This document shows, piece by piece, positions 54,254 through 62,360 of a DNA stretch of 64,000 bases. A program made the position numbers and the translations under genes. Below the pieces are notes generated by a model. That model had not been told where the DNA came from, made no database searches, and saw only the letters and a list, made by a program, of their open reading frames with translations. The DNA comes from Nannocystis exedens (GTDB lineage Bacteria > Myxococcota_A > Polyangia > Nannocystales > Nannocystaceae). Location of the stretch: contig NZ_NETK01000001.1 in NCBI RefSeq assembly GCF_002343915.1, positions 8,322,001 through 8,386,000 of the forward strand, read 5' to 3'. How positions within the stretch are numbered: the first letter of the stretch is position 1; each line of letters begins with the position of its first letter.

Positions 54254-55051
54254 TCAGCCGCGGCGGAGCCCCGTGGCCGTCGTGAGCAGCATCTCTCGCA
54301 CGGACGCAGCGCGCTCGCGTGCGATGGGCACCCTGACGCCGGGCTGCCCGGGGCCGATGCCGGCGCCGACGAAAATCGTCGTCTCCGTCCCATCGCGCTC
54401 GAGCTCCTTGATGTGGGCCGCGTTCACCAGCCAGTTCCGGTGGACGCGGGTGAGCGCCCGGCCGAGCGACGCCTCGATCGCCGACAGGGACAGGTCGAGG
54501 TCGAACGTGCCGTGCGGGGTATGCACCGAGGTGAGCCGATCGGCCGCCTCGAAGGCCCAGACCTCGCTCGTGTCGAGGAACACCAGGCTCTTGCCGCGGC
54601 GGGCCACGATCCGGAGGGGGCTCGCGGGCGAGGAGCGGCGGCGTGCATGCAGGCGGCGGAGGCACTGCACGACCCGATCCGCGGTGAACGGCTTCAACAG
54701 ATAGTCGTCGACCCCGAGAGCGAATGCCTCGATCGCATGCTCCTTGAACGCCGTCGCCAGCACGAACATCGGCCGATGCCCCTCGCGTGCCCAGCCGCGC
54801 ACCAGGTCGAGCCCGGTCTCGTCGCCGTTCCCGCCGAGCGCCACATCGACGAACACGACGTCGATCCCGAACCCCGAGGGCGCGAGCTGCAACGCCTGCC
54901 GAGCCTCGTCCACGCTGACGACCGCGCCGACGACCTCGGCGAGATGGGACTCCTCGAGCAGCTCGACCAGGTAGTTGCGCGCCGGCCACTCGTCCTCGAC
55001 GACGAGGGCGCGGAGCGGGCGCAAAGCTCCCGCCGTGGAGGGCTCCCTCAT
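54254..55051 (-). CDS. LytTR-family response regulator
   Basis: A 265-residue regulator. The receiver domain spans residues about 14-130 with the acidic pair in VVEDEWP, phosphorylatable Asp69 (VVFVDVAL), Thr in LATAFKEHA and Lys in DDYLLKPFT. The C-terminal LytTR DNA-binding domain spans about 150-250 (LVFLDTSEVWAFEAADRLTS, LTRVHRNWLVNAAHIKELER). The start overlaps the stop of the histidine kinase by four bases (ATGA), so they are made together. Family members bind repeated 9-bp sites upstream of their targets. The regulated genes are unknown. Confidence 0.95.
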   Translation of the reverse strand: MREPSTAGALRPLRALVVEDEWPARNYLVELLEESHLAEVVGAVVSVDEARQALQLAPSGFGIDVVFVDVALGGNGDETGLDLVRGWAREGHRPMFVLATAFKEHAIEAFALGVDDYLLKPFTADRVVQCLRRLHARRRSSPASPLRIVARRGKSLVFLDTSEVWAFEAADRLTSVHTPHGTFDLDLSLSAIEASLGRALTRVHRNWLVNAAHIKELERDGTETTIFVGAGIGPGQPGVRVPIARERAASVREMLLTTATGLRRG

Positions 55052-56178
55052 CGCGCCGCCTCGCCCGCTGTCATGATCATCATCGGCTCTCCCGCCGTGG
55101 TACAAGGTAGATCGAGGACGGTACGCGTCCCCTCCGGCGACGAATCGATCCGCAGGGTCCCGTCCGTGTACTTGAGCTCGATGCGCCGGCGCACGGAACG
55201 GATGCCGAACGCCCCGGCACGAGGCGGCGTCGCGGCCATGCCCGGGCCGTTGTCCTCGACCGTGCATACGAGGCGCGGGGCTCCCTTGTCGGGCTTCGTG
55301 AGCGTCGCCTGGATGCGCACCTGCCCGCCTCCCTTGCGGCGCAGGGCCCCATGCTTCACGGCGTTCTCGACCAGCGGCTGGAGGAGCAGGCGTGGCAACA
55401 AGACGTCGTGGGTGCCTCGAGCGAGCTCCCACCGGAAGCGGAGCGAGCCCGCATGACGTGCCTCGAGAATCTCCGCGTACCGGCGCAGCCAGGCGATCTC
55501 GTCTCCGAGGGTCTGCATCTCGTCCGCGTCGTGGAGCACGTCGCGGAGCAGATCGCCCAGACAGCCGATGAGGCGGCGCGCTTCCTGCGGCTCCTGGGTC
55601 GTGAGGCCGGCGATGGCGTTGAGGGTGTTGAGGATGAAGTGCGGCTCGAGTTGGGTGCGCAGCCTGGCGAGCTCGGCGCTGCTGCGTAGCTTCTCGGCCT
55701 CGAGCTTCAGCTTCTCGGCCTCGAGCGCGCGCAGCCTGGCGTCTTCCAGAGCGAACGGGTAGATGAACGCGAGCGCCCAGATGGCGCACATGAGAACTCC
55801 GAACACGACGCCGAATCCGGCGTGCCCCAGGTAGGTCGGTGCGCGCGGCGGGGGCGGCAAGAGCTGCGGATGATGCCGCATCAGGTAGCAGGCGCCGACG
55901 CCTCCGATACCACCGAAGAAGGCAGCGACGGCGAGGGTCGTGAGGAGCGTTTGCGTCGGACCGGAGCGGCGGCGCGTGCCCCAGGTGAAGCTCACGAAGA
56001 GCGGGAGCATGTTCACCGGCACTCCGAGGAGCCAGAAGGCGAACCAATACACCGTGACGCCGTCCCCGGAGAGCGCGGTGGCCGCCGCGTGCGTGAGCGC
56101 CAGTACGGAGATGATGGCCACCCCCACGACCAAGCGCTTCCAACGGAACGTATGGGGAGGCGAGGGCGATGCGCTCAT
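55048..56178 (-). CDS. LytS-type sensor histidine kinase
   Basis: A 376-residue membrane kinase. Four membrane helices lie at about 15-35, 42-64, 78-100 and 118-142, with little extracellular sequence. A short coiled coil (RLRALEAEKLKLEAEKLRSS, 148-168) leads to His180 in LEPHFILNTLN, the conserved phosphorylation box of the His_kinase group. ATP-binding motifs follow: VENAVKHG (N box), VEDNGPGM and FGIRSVRRRI. It should phosphorylate the LytTR regulator encoded just downstream. ATG 56178 has no strong Shine-Dalgarno; upstream in-frame codons lie in non-coding sequence. Confidence 0.93.
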   Translation of the reverse strand: MSASPSPPHTFRWKRLVVGVAIISVLALTHAAATALSGDGVTVYWFAFWLLGVPVNMLPLFVSFTWGTRRRSGPTQTLLTTLAVAAFFGGIGGVGACYLMRHHPQLLPPPPRAPTYLGHAGFGVVFGVLMCAIWALAFIYPFALEDARLRALEAEKLKLEAEKLRSSAELARLRTQLEPHFILNTLNAIAGLTTQEPQEARRLIGCLGDLLRDVLHDADEMQTLGDEIAWLRRYAEILEARHAGSLRFRWELARGTHDVLLPRLLLQPLVENAVKHGALRRKGGGQVRIQATLTKPDKGAPRLVCTVEDNGPGMAATPPRAGAFGIRSVRRRIELKYTDGTLRIDSSPEGTRTVLDLPCTTAGEPMMIMTAGEAAR

Positions 56179-56598
56179 GAGCGTGCGGCTGGTTCGGCGG
56201 GACCGAGAGTACTCCAAGCGCGGCTCGTGAGCAGCACCAGGCCGGTCACGCCGACAGGCCGGCGGAGACTCCGCCGCCCGACCCGCAAGACCAGTCTTCA
56301 CCCGCAAGATCGATGGCACGGCGTGGTCGCGGCCGCCACCGAGATCATCTTCGTCCCCGACTTCACCAACGATTGACATCGATGCGATGATTACACCTCG
56401 CAAAATGCAGCTTCGAGATCCACGTGTCAAGCTGTACGAGGCGGTGGAACACCCTGTGGGCGGGGCGGCGGGGCTCTACTCGCGGGGTGACGGCTCGTCG
56501 GTGGGAGACGACGGCTCGTCGGTGGAAGACGACGGTTCGTCGGAATCGTATCGTCGCAACTTCGGCCGGTCCCTATCCTGAACGACCAGGAGCTGCCT
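56179..56598. other. non-coding region with a short tandem repeat
   Basis: 420 bp between the kinase and the cytochrome-monooxygenase gene, read divergently. It contains three copies of a 21-bp unit at 56489-56551 and the AGGAG (56588-56592) before the next GTG. No gene is supported. Confidence 0.45.
56489..56551. repeat. three tandem copies of a 21-bp unit
   Basis: The unit GACGGCTCGTCGGTGGAAGAC occurs at 56489-56509 and 56510-56530 with one mismatch, and a diverged third copy follows. It sits about 50-110 bases before the start of the next lipoprotein, where a promoter is expected, so repeat number could affect expression. Confidence 0.7.
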
Positions 56599-58008
56599 GT
56601 GATTGCACATGGACGAGTCATGAAACTGCATCTGGCCACCACCTCGTTGATCACGCTCGCCTTCAGCGTCGGCTGCGAGAGCACCGCTGGCAGCACCGAC
56701 GGGCCCGGCACCGAGAACACAAGCTCCACCGAGAACACGAGCTCCACCGAGGGTGCGAGCCCCACCGAGGGCGCAAGCCCCACCGAGGGCTCCGACCCCA
56801 CCGAAGGCTCGATCGCGCCCACGTACTACAAGGACATCGCACCCATCGTGAACAAGGAGTGCCTCGGCTGCCACCGGGACGGCGGCGTGGCGCCGTTCTC
56901 GCTGGAAGACCCCGAGGCCGCAGCGTCGTTGAGCGGATTGCTCGCGGCTTCGGTCGAGTCGCGCACGATGCCGCCGATGCCGGTCAACAACGACGGCTCG
57001 TGCCACACGTACAAGAACGCGCGGTGGCTGAGCGACGCGGAGATCGAGCTGTTCCAGAGTTGGTCCGAAGCCGGCGCACCGCTCGGCGACCCCGCGGACG
57101 CGCCCCCGCCTCCGGTCGACGACAGCCCGAAGCTCACCGGCGAGCTGGCGACCTTCGACATCGGCCTCGATTACACGCCCCAGCCCGCGCCGGGCGAGCA
57201 GGACGAATACCGCTGCTTCGTCGTCGATCCCGGCATCCCCGAAGACTCGTTCATCACCGGCTACGACATCCTCCCGGGCGACCCCCGCGTCGTGCATCAC
57301 GTGTCTCTGTTCTACCTGCTGGACGCCGAGGCCGAGGCCGAGGCCGCGGCGCTGGACGCCGCCGACCCCGATCCCGGGTATCGCTGCTTCGGCGCGGCCG
57401 GCGTCCAGAAGTCCATCCTGTACGGCGTCTGGGTCCCGGGCAGCGGGGCGACCATCCTGCCCGAAGGCACGGGGATCTTTCACGGCGCGGGCCGCCAGGT
57501 GGTGGTGCAGGTCCACTACAACGTGCCGGCACCAGGCCTCTACTCCGACCGCTCGAAGGTGACGTACCAGCTCGAGCAGGGCACGACGCTGGAGCGGGCG
57601 TACCTGGTGCCGGCCGGCAGCTTCGAGTTCTCGGTGCCCCCCGGCGACCCGCAGGCCAACGTCAGCGCCGAGATGACGCTGGAGATGCTCGGGTGGTACG
57701 CCGGAATCACGATCCCCGGCGGCCTCCGCGTCTGGGGCTCGATGCCTCACATGCATGTGATCGGCAAGACGCAGCAGACCACGCTGCATCACCAAGGGTC
57801 CGAGCAATGCCTCACCGACGTCGATCGCTGGGACTTCCATTGGCAAGACCTGTGGTGGTACGAAACCCCGATCGACGTGTCTCCCGGCGACACCCTCAGC
57901 ATCTCGTGCAACTTCGACACGTCGGGACGCGAGATGCCCACGACCTGGGGCGAGGGGACCCACGACGAGATGTGCACGAACATCTTGTACGCGACGCTGC
58001 TTGACTAG
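56599..58008 (+). CDS. lipoprotein fusing c-type heme motif with PHM-like copper monooxygenase
   Basis: A 469-residue predicted lipoprotein. GTG 56599 has AGGAG 6 bases upstream; ATG 56620 is an alternative. The lipobox is FSVGC (Cys26), followed by a Ser/Thr/Glu linker with TEGASP repeats. Heme motif CLGCH is at 88-92. From about 180 on lies a copper type II ascorbate-dependent monooxygenase-like region. The six copper ligands known from peptidylglycine monooxygenase are all present in order: His233, His234 (VVHHVS), His306 (VQVHYN), His384, His386 (PHMHVIGK) and Met458 (DEMCTN). It would hydroxylate or oxidise an unknown substrate, perhaps taking electrons from the heme instead of ascorbate. 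This last point is inference. Confidence 0.88.
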   Translation: MIAHGRVMKLHLATTSLITLAFSVGCESTAGSTDGPGTENTSSTENTSSTEGASPTEGASPTEGSDPTEGSIAPTYYKDIAPIVNKECLGCHRDGGVAPFSLEDPEAAASLSGLLAASVESRTMPPMPVNNDGSCHTYKNARWLSDAEIELFQSWSEAGAPLGDPADAPPPPVDDSPKLTGELATFDIGLDYTPQPAPGEQDEYRCFVVDPGIPEDSFITGYDILPGDPRVVHHVSLFYLLDAEAEAEAAALDAADPDPGYRCFGAAGVQKSILYGVWVPGSGATILPEGTGIFHGAGRQVVVQVHYNVPAPGLYSDRSKVTYQLEQGTTLERAYLVPAGSFEFSVPPGDPQANVSAEMTLEMLGWYAGITIPGGLRVWGSMPHMHVIGKTQQTTLHHQGSEQCLTDVDRWDFHWQDLWWYETPIDVSPGDTLSISCNFDTSGREMPTTWGEGTHDEMCTNILYATLLD

Positions 58009-58167
58009 CGTTCCGAACGGCATCCACGAGGCCCCGGCTCGGGGACCGCGATCGGCGGCCATCGGACGACCGGGTCGTTCGTGATTCATCCTACCGCTCG
58101 CAACCAGCGTGTACCGCGTGCCGAGCTCCGTCATGGTCCGCAACCGTGACGCGGTTTCGCCGCGGGA

Positions 58168-58185
58168 CATGTTCCTAAGGACATG
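58168..58185. repeat. palindrome CATGTTCC-TAA-GGACATG
   Basis: An inverted repeat with one bulged T, downstream of the monooxygenase gene and just before the convergent lipoprotein stop at 58203. It belongs to the same ATGTC/GGACAT type seen in other gaps. It might act as a bidirectional terminator, but there is no T-run. Confidence 0.55.
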
Positions 58186-58202
58186 CCTCCGGCGCAGGAC
58201 CG

Positions 58203-58997
58203 TCACGGCGCGCCGATCACGAGGTCGATCGCGGTCTCCCCGGGGCGCTCGAAGGCCGTGAACGGCCAGGTCGCGTCCTCGAGCGCGACGGGCTCGAAGA
58301 TTGGGCACCAGCCGTTCGGCAGCGGATCGCACTCGCACGCGCCGGTGCAGGTATGGAACGTCAGCAGCTCGGCGGAGTACCACCCCGGTGGTGCCCGGGT
58401 CGGGCGCCCGCAGGAGCCCTGGCATCCCTCGCCGGCGGCGCACTCGGCGGTCAACATCATCGACTGGAGGAACCCGCCGGGCCAATGCATCGAGATGCTG
58501 GCGCCGGGCTCGATGCGCACGGCCCACGGCACGACGCAGTCGTCGCAGGCCGGGTTGCACGCCTCGGCCTCGAGGAACTCGTGGCACTGGGCTGGCCAGC
58601 AGCTCCCAGCGGGGGTGAACAGGTCCCGCACGAGCGGGTCGACGATGTCCAGGTCGACGAGGCCCGAGCAGTCGAGCGCGCGGACCCACACCGGCGCGTC
58701 GCCCTCGTGCCGGATCATGACGTCGAGCCCCGGTCCGATCGCCTCGGGCTGGTACATCGCGCACGCCGGGCCCCCGGTGGTCGCCTCGCCGGTGGACGCG
58801 GCGCCTGTGGTCGGGTCGCCGGTCGTCGGCACGACCGTCGGGTCGACCGCCGTCGGATCCACCGCCGTCGAAGCGCCCGACGTCCCGCTGCCGTCGGTGG
58901 TCGCGGCGGGCTCGGTGGTCGCGGTGTCGCCCGTGCCGCCCTTGCCGGGGCCGCAGGCGAGCCCGAGGAAGGCGCCGAGGAGCACGGTACGTCGCAT
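58203..58997 (-). CDS. Cys-rich lipoprotein
   Basis: A 264-residue predicted lipoprotein. MRRTVLLGAFLGLACGPGKG gives the lipobox LACG. A Thr/Ala/Asp/Gly/Pro linker of about 60 residues includes short VDPT and TTGDPTTG repeats. The globular part of about 185 residues has fourteen Cys (CAMYQPEAIG, CWPAQCHEFLEAEACNPACD, DCVVPWAVRIEPGASISMHW, CAAGEGCQGSCG, CTGACECDPLPNGWC) and three to four Trp. The start is set by the signal peptide. Function unknown; probably on the outer membrane. Confidence 0.78.
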   Translation of the reverse strand: MRRTVLLGAFLGLACGPGKGGTGDTATTEPAATTDGSGTSGASTAVDPTAVDPTVVPTTGDPTTGAASTGEATTGGPACAMYQPEAIGPGLDVMIRHEGDAPVWVRALDCSGLVDLDIVDPLVRDLFTPAGSCWPAQCHEFLEAEACNPACDDCVVPWAVRIEPGASISMHWPGGFLQSMMLTAECAAGEGCQGSCGRPTRAPPGWYSAELLTFHTCTGACECDPLPNGWCPIFEPVALEDATWPFTAFERPGETAIDLVIGAP

Positions 58998-59191
58998 GGG
59001 TAGATCCTACCAGGCCCGTTCCGCTTCTGGCGGAAGAGTTGGGCAATGCCCCTTTTCAAGCCCGTGCGTGCGAATTTCGGCTCGCGTGGCATGAGAGCCG
59101 GGCCGCTCGTCGTTTCGCCACGTCCGAGCGCCGATGGGGGGCGCAGAGTCTGAACGAGCGATGCTCAGGGGAGTCGCTTGGGGCGCTGACC
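58998..59191. other. intergenic gap
   Basis: 194 bp between tandem minus-strand genes with no feature I can name. Confidence 0.4.
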
Positions 59192-60088
59192 TCAGGGCTC
59201 AGCAGCGGCACGGCGGCGCCGGAGGCCGGTGACGAGGCGCTCCGCGTCGTCGGCGTCGAGCTCGATCTCGAACAGCTCCTTGAGGAGCTTCGGGACCCCG
59301 TCCGGATCGAGGAGACGCGTCTCGATCGGCCCCTCGGCGGGCGTGATCTTCAGCCGCGTCTCGTCGAGCTCGTGGTGTAGCCACGGGCTGAACCGCTGCG
59401 CGTAAAGGCGGCCGGTGAACGGCGACCTCGGGCTCGTCGAGACGTAGTGATTGCCGACCTCGTAGTCGATGGCATGAGCGGGCGCGACGAGGAAGGTGTG
59501 CCTCCGAATCCAGCCCTCCGGACCCCGCTGGTGCAGCGCCCATTCCTGCACACCGGGCAGTCCCTCCGCCGCCGCGGTGAGGCGTTCCAGCCGGTAGCTC
59601 CAGCCGTCCTGGGTCACCTCGATGCCGTCGACGAATTCGATCGGCTCGAGCGGCCCATGCCCGAATCCGACGTCGCAGAGCCAGATCCGGCCGTCCTGCG
59701 CGGTGTCGACGGTCTGCACGAGGAGCAGCGCATGCGTGGCGGGGCGGATCTTGTCGGTGCCCATCACGACCCGGCCGAGCAGCGCGGTCAGGCGGAAACC
59801 CAGCCGCTCCAGCGCCGCCGCGAACAACTCGGTGTGCTCGAAACAGTAACCGCCGCGCCGGCGACGCACCAGCTTGTCCTGAATGTTCGCCACCCCGAGC
59901 AGGATCGGGCGCTCCAGAACGATCTCCAGGTTCTCGAACGGGATCGTCGTGACGTGCGCGCGTTGCAGGGCACGCAGCGTTCGCAGCGTGGGGGAACGAT
60001 CGCCGTCGAAGCGGATCCGTTCCAGGTAGGCGTCCAGGTCCAGCAGTTCTCCTTGCCACCCGCGGGCGGGATCGGTGACGTGTGCCAT
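59192..60088 (-). CDS. nat: arylamine N-acetyltransferase
   Basis: A 298-residue NAT, slightly longer than the usual 275-285. The catalytic triad is Cys82 (RRGGYCFEHTELF), His119 (RPATHALLLV) and Asp139 (LCDVGFG). The N-terminus DLDAYLERIRFDGDRSPTLR and the HVTTIPFENLEIVL block are typical. NATs move acetyl from acetyl-CoA to arylamines or hydrazines; in some bacteria relatives act as amide synthases on polyketides. A perfect AAGGAG lies 5 bases before the ATG. The next minus-strand gene starts 200 bases upstream, so it is probably a separate unit. Confidence 0.95.
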   Translation of the reverse strand: MAHVTDPARGWQGELLDLDAYLERIRFDGDRSPTLRTLRALQRAHVTTIPFENLEIVLERPILLGVANIQDKLVRRRRGGYCFEHTELFAAALERLGFRLTALLGRVVMGTDKIRPATHALLLVQTVDTAQDGRIWLCDVGFGHGPLEPIEFVDGIEVTQDGWSYRLERLTAAAEGLPGVQEWALHQRGPEGWIRRHTFLVAPAHAIDYEVGNHYVSTSPRSPFTGRLYAQRFSPWLHHELDETRLKITPAEGPIETRLLDPDGVPKLLKELFEIELDADDAERLVTGLRRRRAAAEP

Positions 60089-60289
60089 ACAGTCTCCTTT
60101 GTGAGGATGAGATCACGGCCCGTCGCGAGACGGTTCCGTCGTGAAGGGGAAGGCCCGGCGCGCCCGGCTGAAGTCGTAGCATCCCTCGGTCGATGCCTCC
60201 TGCTTCGAGCTCGTCGCGGTGGACACCGAGACCGTCGAGCTGACGCCGGTGGGGCCGAGCGATACGATGGCAGGTTCCGGCTGCGGCGC

Positions 60290-60871
60290 TCAGGCGGCCC
60301 CGCGTTCGACCCGTCCGACCTTGAGCGTCGAGGCCCACCAGGCCAAATCGTCGAGCAACGTCTCGGCGCTCCGGTTCAGGTGATCGAAGTCGGCCAGGCG
60401 CTTGCCCTCGCTCGTGACGGCTCGGTACGGCTCCATGCCGATGTGCACGGCGTGTCGCGTCGGCGCCATCTGGAATTCGACGCAGATCAGCCGGAGCTGC
60501 TCGATGGCCCTGGCTCCGCCGACGCCGCCGTAGCCGACGAACGCCGCCGGCTTGCGGCAGTACTCCGCGTAGGCGTGATCGAGCGCGTTCTTCAGCACGC
60601 CGGAGACGCTGTGGTTGTACTCCGCCGTGACGAAGATGTAGCCGTCGAGCGCGGCCAGCTTCTGCTGCCAGCGTGCCACGACCGCGGTGTCCGCCGGCGA
60701 GCTGTCGCGCGCCCCGTACAGCGGCAGCGGGTAGTCGCGCAGGTCGACGACCTCGAGCGCGAGGTCGGTGCGCCCGGCCGCGCGCTCGAAGATCCATCGC
60801 GCCGCCACCTCGCCGAAGCGCCCCTCGCGGATGGTGCCGATGACGATGCCGATCTTCGGTGTCTCGCTCAT
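60290..60871 (-). CDS. NADPH-dependent FMN reductase, SoxR-regulon member
   Basis: A 193-residue flavodoxin-fold reductase. GTIREGRFGEVAARWI (12-27) is the FMN loop, DYPLPLYGARDSS the second, and FVTAEYNHSVSGVLKNALDH then AYAEYCRKPAAFVGYGG the core. HIGMEPYRAVTSEGKRLADF extends the usual family length. It should reduce FMN or quinones with NAD(P)H. It is translationally coupled (ATGA) to the ABM protein upstream and lies in a unit whose promoter region carries a SoxR box, so it is probably induced by redox-active compounds. Confidence 0.93.
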   Translation of the reverse strand: MSETPKIGIVIGTIREGRFGEVAARWIFERAAGRTDLALEVVDLRDYPLPLYGARDSSPADTAVVARWQQKLAALDGYIFVTAEYNHSVSGVLKNALDHAYAEYCRKPAAFVGYGGVGGARAIEQLRLICVEFQMAPTRHAVHIGMEPYRAVTSEGKRLADFDHLNRSAETLLDDLAWWASTLKVGRVERGAA

Positions 60872-61536
60872 GGTACGACCTCCTTCGTCGCGGGCTCGAC
60901 CGCAGCCACGAGCCGGTAGCGCCGGACCTCGTGCTCCGCGACGATCCCCGGATGCGCCCGGGCGGCCCGCCAGGCAGGCGAGTCGCCGAGGCTGCCGTAC
61001 TGACCGATGCCGCTGGGCTGCAGCGCCGCACGATGAGCTTCGGCGCTCGTCCACTCGGCGAGGTTCAGCACGCAGCCGCCGTCCTCCGACAGGAAAAAAG
61101 TCGCCGCGCGCAGGCCGGGCGGCGGCTCGGGCTCACCGGCGAGCGCGGCGAGGACGGTGTCGACCCAGTCGCGCTGGACACTGCGGTCGGGGCGGACCAG
61201 CGGCTGTCGCACGACCACCAGGCAGCTCGCCTCGCCCGCGGCCTCGCGGACGAAGCTGCGGTACGGGCTGGCAGAAACCTGCCACTCGCAATGCCCGGGC
61301 GGCGCGGCGACGGTGTCGTCGGTGCCGGCGCCGTCGCCGCGCTGCGAGAGGACGAACAGCGAGGGGTCCTCGACGTCCGCGAAGACGCCGAGGCGAACGA
61401 GGCCCGGCCGCGCGGGGAACGACGCCAGCGCCGCGATGGCGGCCTCTCGCTCCTCCGGCGTCGGAAATGCCCAGCGACTGGCCCGAATCGCCCTCGCGCG
61501 CGGTGCGCAGATCAAGGCTCTGTCGATGGTTTTCAT
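60868..61536 (-). CDS. antibiotic-biosynthesis-monooxygenase (ABM)-like protein
   Basis: A 222-residue protein with two ABM-like ferredoxin-fold halves. The first reads TPEEREAAIAALASFPARPG then LVRLGVFADVEDPSLFVLSQ; the second holds GLRAATFFLSEDGGCVLNLA and EWTSAEAHRAALQPSGIGQY, the usual WxSxExHxxA core. ABM proteins act as quinone or heme monooxygenases without a cofactor. The start at 61536 (MKTIDRALIC) has GAGGAG 6 bases upstream. It is the first gene after the SoxR box and is coupled to the FMN reductase gene. The likely role is detoxifying quinone-like molecules. Confidence 0.82.
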   Translation of the reverse strand: MKTIDRALICAPRARAIRASRWAFPTPEEREAAIAALASFPARPGLVRLGVFADVEDPSLFVLSQRGDGAGTDDTVAAPPGHCEWQVSASPYRSFVREAAGEASCLVVVRQPLVRPDRSVQRDWVDTVLAALAGEPEPPPGLRAATFFLSEDGGCVLNLAEWTSAEAHRAALQPSGIGQYGSLGDSPAWRAARAHPGIVAEHEVRRYRLVAAVEPATKEVVP

Positions 61537-61590
61537 GGCTGGCTCCTCGACCCGACCGCACCCGGCGGCCGGGTCGGAAGAACGATAGAT

Positions 61591-61608
61591 CTTCAAGTGC
61601 ACTTGAAG
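61591..61608. promoter_or_regulatory. SoxR box
   Basis: A perfect 18-base palindrome, CTTCAAGTGCACTTGAAG, nearly identical to the E. coli SoxR box CCTCAAGTTAACTTGAGG. It lies between the divergent soxR (33 bases away) and the ABM gene (55 bases away), exactly where a SoxR-controlled divergent promoter would be. Confidence 0.9.
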
Positions 61609-61640
61609 TCAAGAGCGGTCGGTAGCACGATCGGCGGGTC

Positions 61641-62111
61641 ATGGAGGAGGAACTCGACATCCACCGGCCGCTGAGCGTCGGCGAGTTGGCCGAGCGCACC
61701 GGCGTCGCCGCCTCGGCCCTGCGCTTCTACGAGGAGCGCGGCCTGATCCACGCGGAGCGCACGACGGCGGGGCACCGGCGTTACGCTCGCGCGCAGATCC
61801 GCCGCGTGGCGTTCATCGTCTTCGCGCAGCGGGTCGGGTTCACGCTGGAGGAGATCCTGGCCGAGCTGGACAAGTTGCCGCGAGACCGGGTACCGACGGG
61901 CGCGGACTGGGACCGTCTCACGGAAGCCTGGAGCGAGCGAATCGCCGAGCGGATCGCCGAGCTGGAGCGCCTCAAGCGCGGGCTCACCGATTGCATCGGG
62001 TGTGGCTGCCTGTCGCTCGAGCGCTGCAAGATCCTCAACCCGTACGATCGCGCCGCCCGCCGCGGCTCCGGCCCCCGCTACTGGCTGGGCGATCGGCGCG
62101 GCCGGGGGTGA
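61641..62111 (+). CDS. soxR: redox-sensing MerR-family activator SoxR
   Basis: A 156-residue SoxR. The MerR HTH occupies about residues 10-55 (LSVGELAERTGVAASALRFY, EERGLIHAERTTAGHRRYAR), followed by a dimerisation helix to about residue 115. The [2Fe-2S] ligands Cys118, Cys121, Cys123 and Cys129 have the exact C-x2-C-x-C-x5-C spacing (DCIGCGCLSLERC). It activates its target when the cluster is oxidised by redox-cycling compounds. No SoxS gene is near, as usual outside enterics, where SoxR controls its targets directly. It is divergent from the ABM/FMN reductase unit with the palindrome between. Confidence 0.97.
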   Translation: MEEELDIHRPLSVGELAERTGVAASALRFYEERGLIHAERTTAGHRRYARAQIRRVAFIVFAQRVGFTLEEILAELDKLPRDRVPTGADWDRLTEAWSERIAERIAELERLKRGLTDCIGCGCLSLERCKILNPYDRAARRGSGPRYWLGDRRGRG

Positions 62112-62360
62112 AGCCGGCGTGCGCCCGAGGGTCCACGGCGTCCCGCTTGCCGGCGACCACGGCCTCGTAAACCTCCCCGCGCGTCGGGCCGCAGAAAACC
62201 CGGGTGACAACCCTCGGGTCCGTTGAGCTCGGGCGAGACGGCCCCCCGCAGCGGCCCACGCAACCCGCCGGAGAGCCGCGGAACGGCCTCCCGAGACATT
62301 TTTCTTCGCGGACCGATGAGTTCGCCCGCCCCCCGCGGTCCATGCACGAGGAAGCACCCC
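62112..62360. other. intergenic gap
   Basis: 249 bp between soxR and the VOC gene. A hairpin-like CCCGGGTGACAACCCTCGGG lies at 62199-62218. On the minus strand GPTRGEVYEAVVAGKRDAVD might be a gene scrap, but nothing more supports it. Confidence 0.35.

Noticed and set aside
60089-60289. gene scrap between nat and the FMN reductase
   Set aside because: The frame ELVAVDTETVELTPVGPSDT looks protein-like, but it is short, lacks a start and overlaps another plausible short frame on the other strand.
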